In this document: in pieces, positions 63,886-64,000 of the stretch
Layout of the letters: each line of letters opens with the position of its first letter
Numbering within the stretch: the stretch's first letter is position 1
Source: Candidatus Poribacteria bacterium
Lineage (GTDB): Bacteria; Poribacteria; WGA-4E; WGA-3G
Length of the DNA: 64,000 bases
Assembly: GCA_022827185.1 (NCBI GenBank)
Contig: JAJDTM010000028.1
Span: 107,660 to 171,659 of the forward strand
Direction of reading: 5' to 3'
Position numbers and translations under genes: made by a program
Notes under the pieces: generated by a model
What the model was told of the DNA's origin: nothing
Seen by the model: only the letters and a program-made list of their open reading frames with translations
The model's database searches: none

Positions 63886-64000
63886 TTATACACTTTTATA
63901 ATATCATCAATAGATGCCTCAGCGTTATATTGACGCCTCCGCTTGATGTTAGCGAAATCCTTTTCAATCGGATTCAACTCTGGAGAATACGGCGGTAAAA
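63886..64000 (-). mobile_element. End of an IS630-family transposase (partial)
   Basis: The last 38 codons read LPPYSPELNPIEKDFANIKR then RRQYNAEASIDDIIKVYN and stop at TAA 63886-63888. PYSPELNPIE is the C-terminal DDE signature of IS630-family transposases. The gene continues beyond the window. Its position at the broken 5' side of the methylase suggests insertion there. The terminal inverted repeat must lie between 63886 and about 63850 but was not resolved. Confidence 0.85.

Noticed and set aside
1..64000. tRNA or rRNA genes
   Set aside because: No cloverleaf-like TTCGA arm sequence or rRNA-like stretch was noticed; a covariance search was not possible.

Overview
The window looks like a piece of an uncultured bacterial chromosome of the Poribacteria type (or a close relative near Planctomycetes and Latescibacteria). 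This rests on gene content only: two phytanoyl-CoA dioxygenase-family enzymes, a sulfatase, a mandelate racemase-family enzyme, an M81 peptidase, a DUF6785-like membrane protein, WD40 and FG-GAP proteins, several ECF sigma factors with extra C-terminal domains, and many short palindromic repeats. No rRNA, tRNA or CRISPR array was seen. Spacing is compact, AGGAG-type ribosome binding sites are common, and the standard code fits.

Region 1 (1-11104, plus strand) is the most unusual part. Three ECF sigma genes (1972-3702, 5091-6284, 8970-10169) share a sigma module of 208 codons. Each runs with no stop codon into a second coding unit whose own ATG, preceded by a good Shine-Dalgarno sequence, is codon 209. 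One cargo is a full-length DNA polymerase III beta sliding clamp (DnaN). The other two are related winged-helix-like proteins. A third copy of that cargo (10187-11104) follows a coiled coil instead of a sigma domain but keeps the same junction. A fourth sigma gene (28143-30890) carries a membrane segment and a 14-blade WD40 region. A shared two-block motif (TATGCAC, 17-19 nt, CGTC) lies upstream of these genes and suggests an autoregulated ECF regulon. A secreted 14-blade WD40 protein, related to the one fused to sigma, lies on the minus strand between two sigma cassettes.

Region 2 (11269-18670) has two ABC-2 type permeases behind a near-consensus sigma70 promoter, then a 1346-residue membrane sensor with 14 two-component-type propeller repeats and a SpoIIE phosphatase output.

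Region 3 (18818-25514) has a nucleoside phosphorylase, a PhyH-family dioxygenase and a TetR regulator. The TetR-like operator sits both over its own promoter and before the next operon, which encodes two secreted FG-GAP proteins and a small outer-membrane-like protein.

Region 4 (25607-38861) is catabolic: a second PhyH protein, a mandelate racemase-family enzyme, the membrane sigma-WD40 gene, a DUF6785-like protein, a sulfatase, an aldo/keto reductase, an M81 peptidase and a GH43/GH130-like propeller enzyme.

Region 5 (39161-58818, minus strand) reads as a long envelope-related gene train. In transcription order it has a VWA/glutamine-amidotransferase-like membrane protein, a Gfo/Idh/MocA oxidoreductase, a 1141-residue DUF4175-like membrane protein, a propeller protein, three paralogous secreted proteins with carboxypeptidase-regulatory-like domains, a squalene-cyclase-repeat protein and two large secreted paralogs.

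Region 6 (58838-64000, minus strand) looks like an inserted, AT-richer defence-type island. It holds a 1273-residue protein with a PD-(D/E)XK-like nuclease motif and a P-loop NTPase, the C-terminal part of a restriction-modification type DNA methylase, and the end of an IS630-family transposase at the window edge.

Short repeats are scattered throughout, and three appear to have been inserted in frame inside coding sequences.
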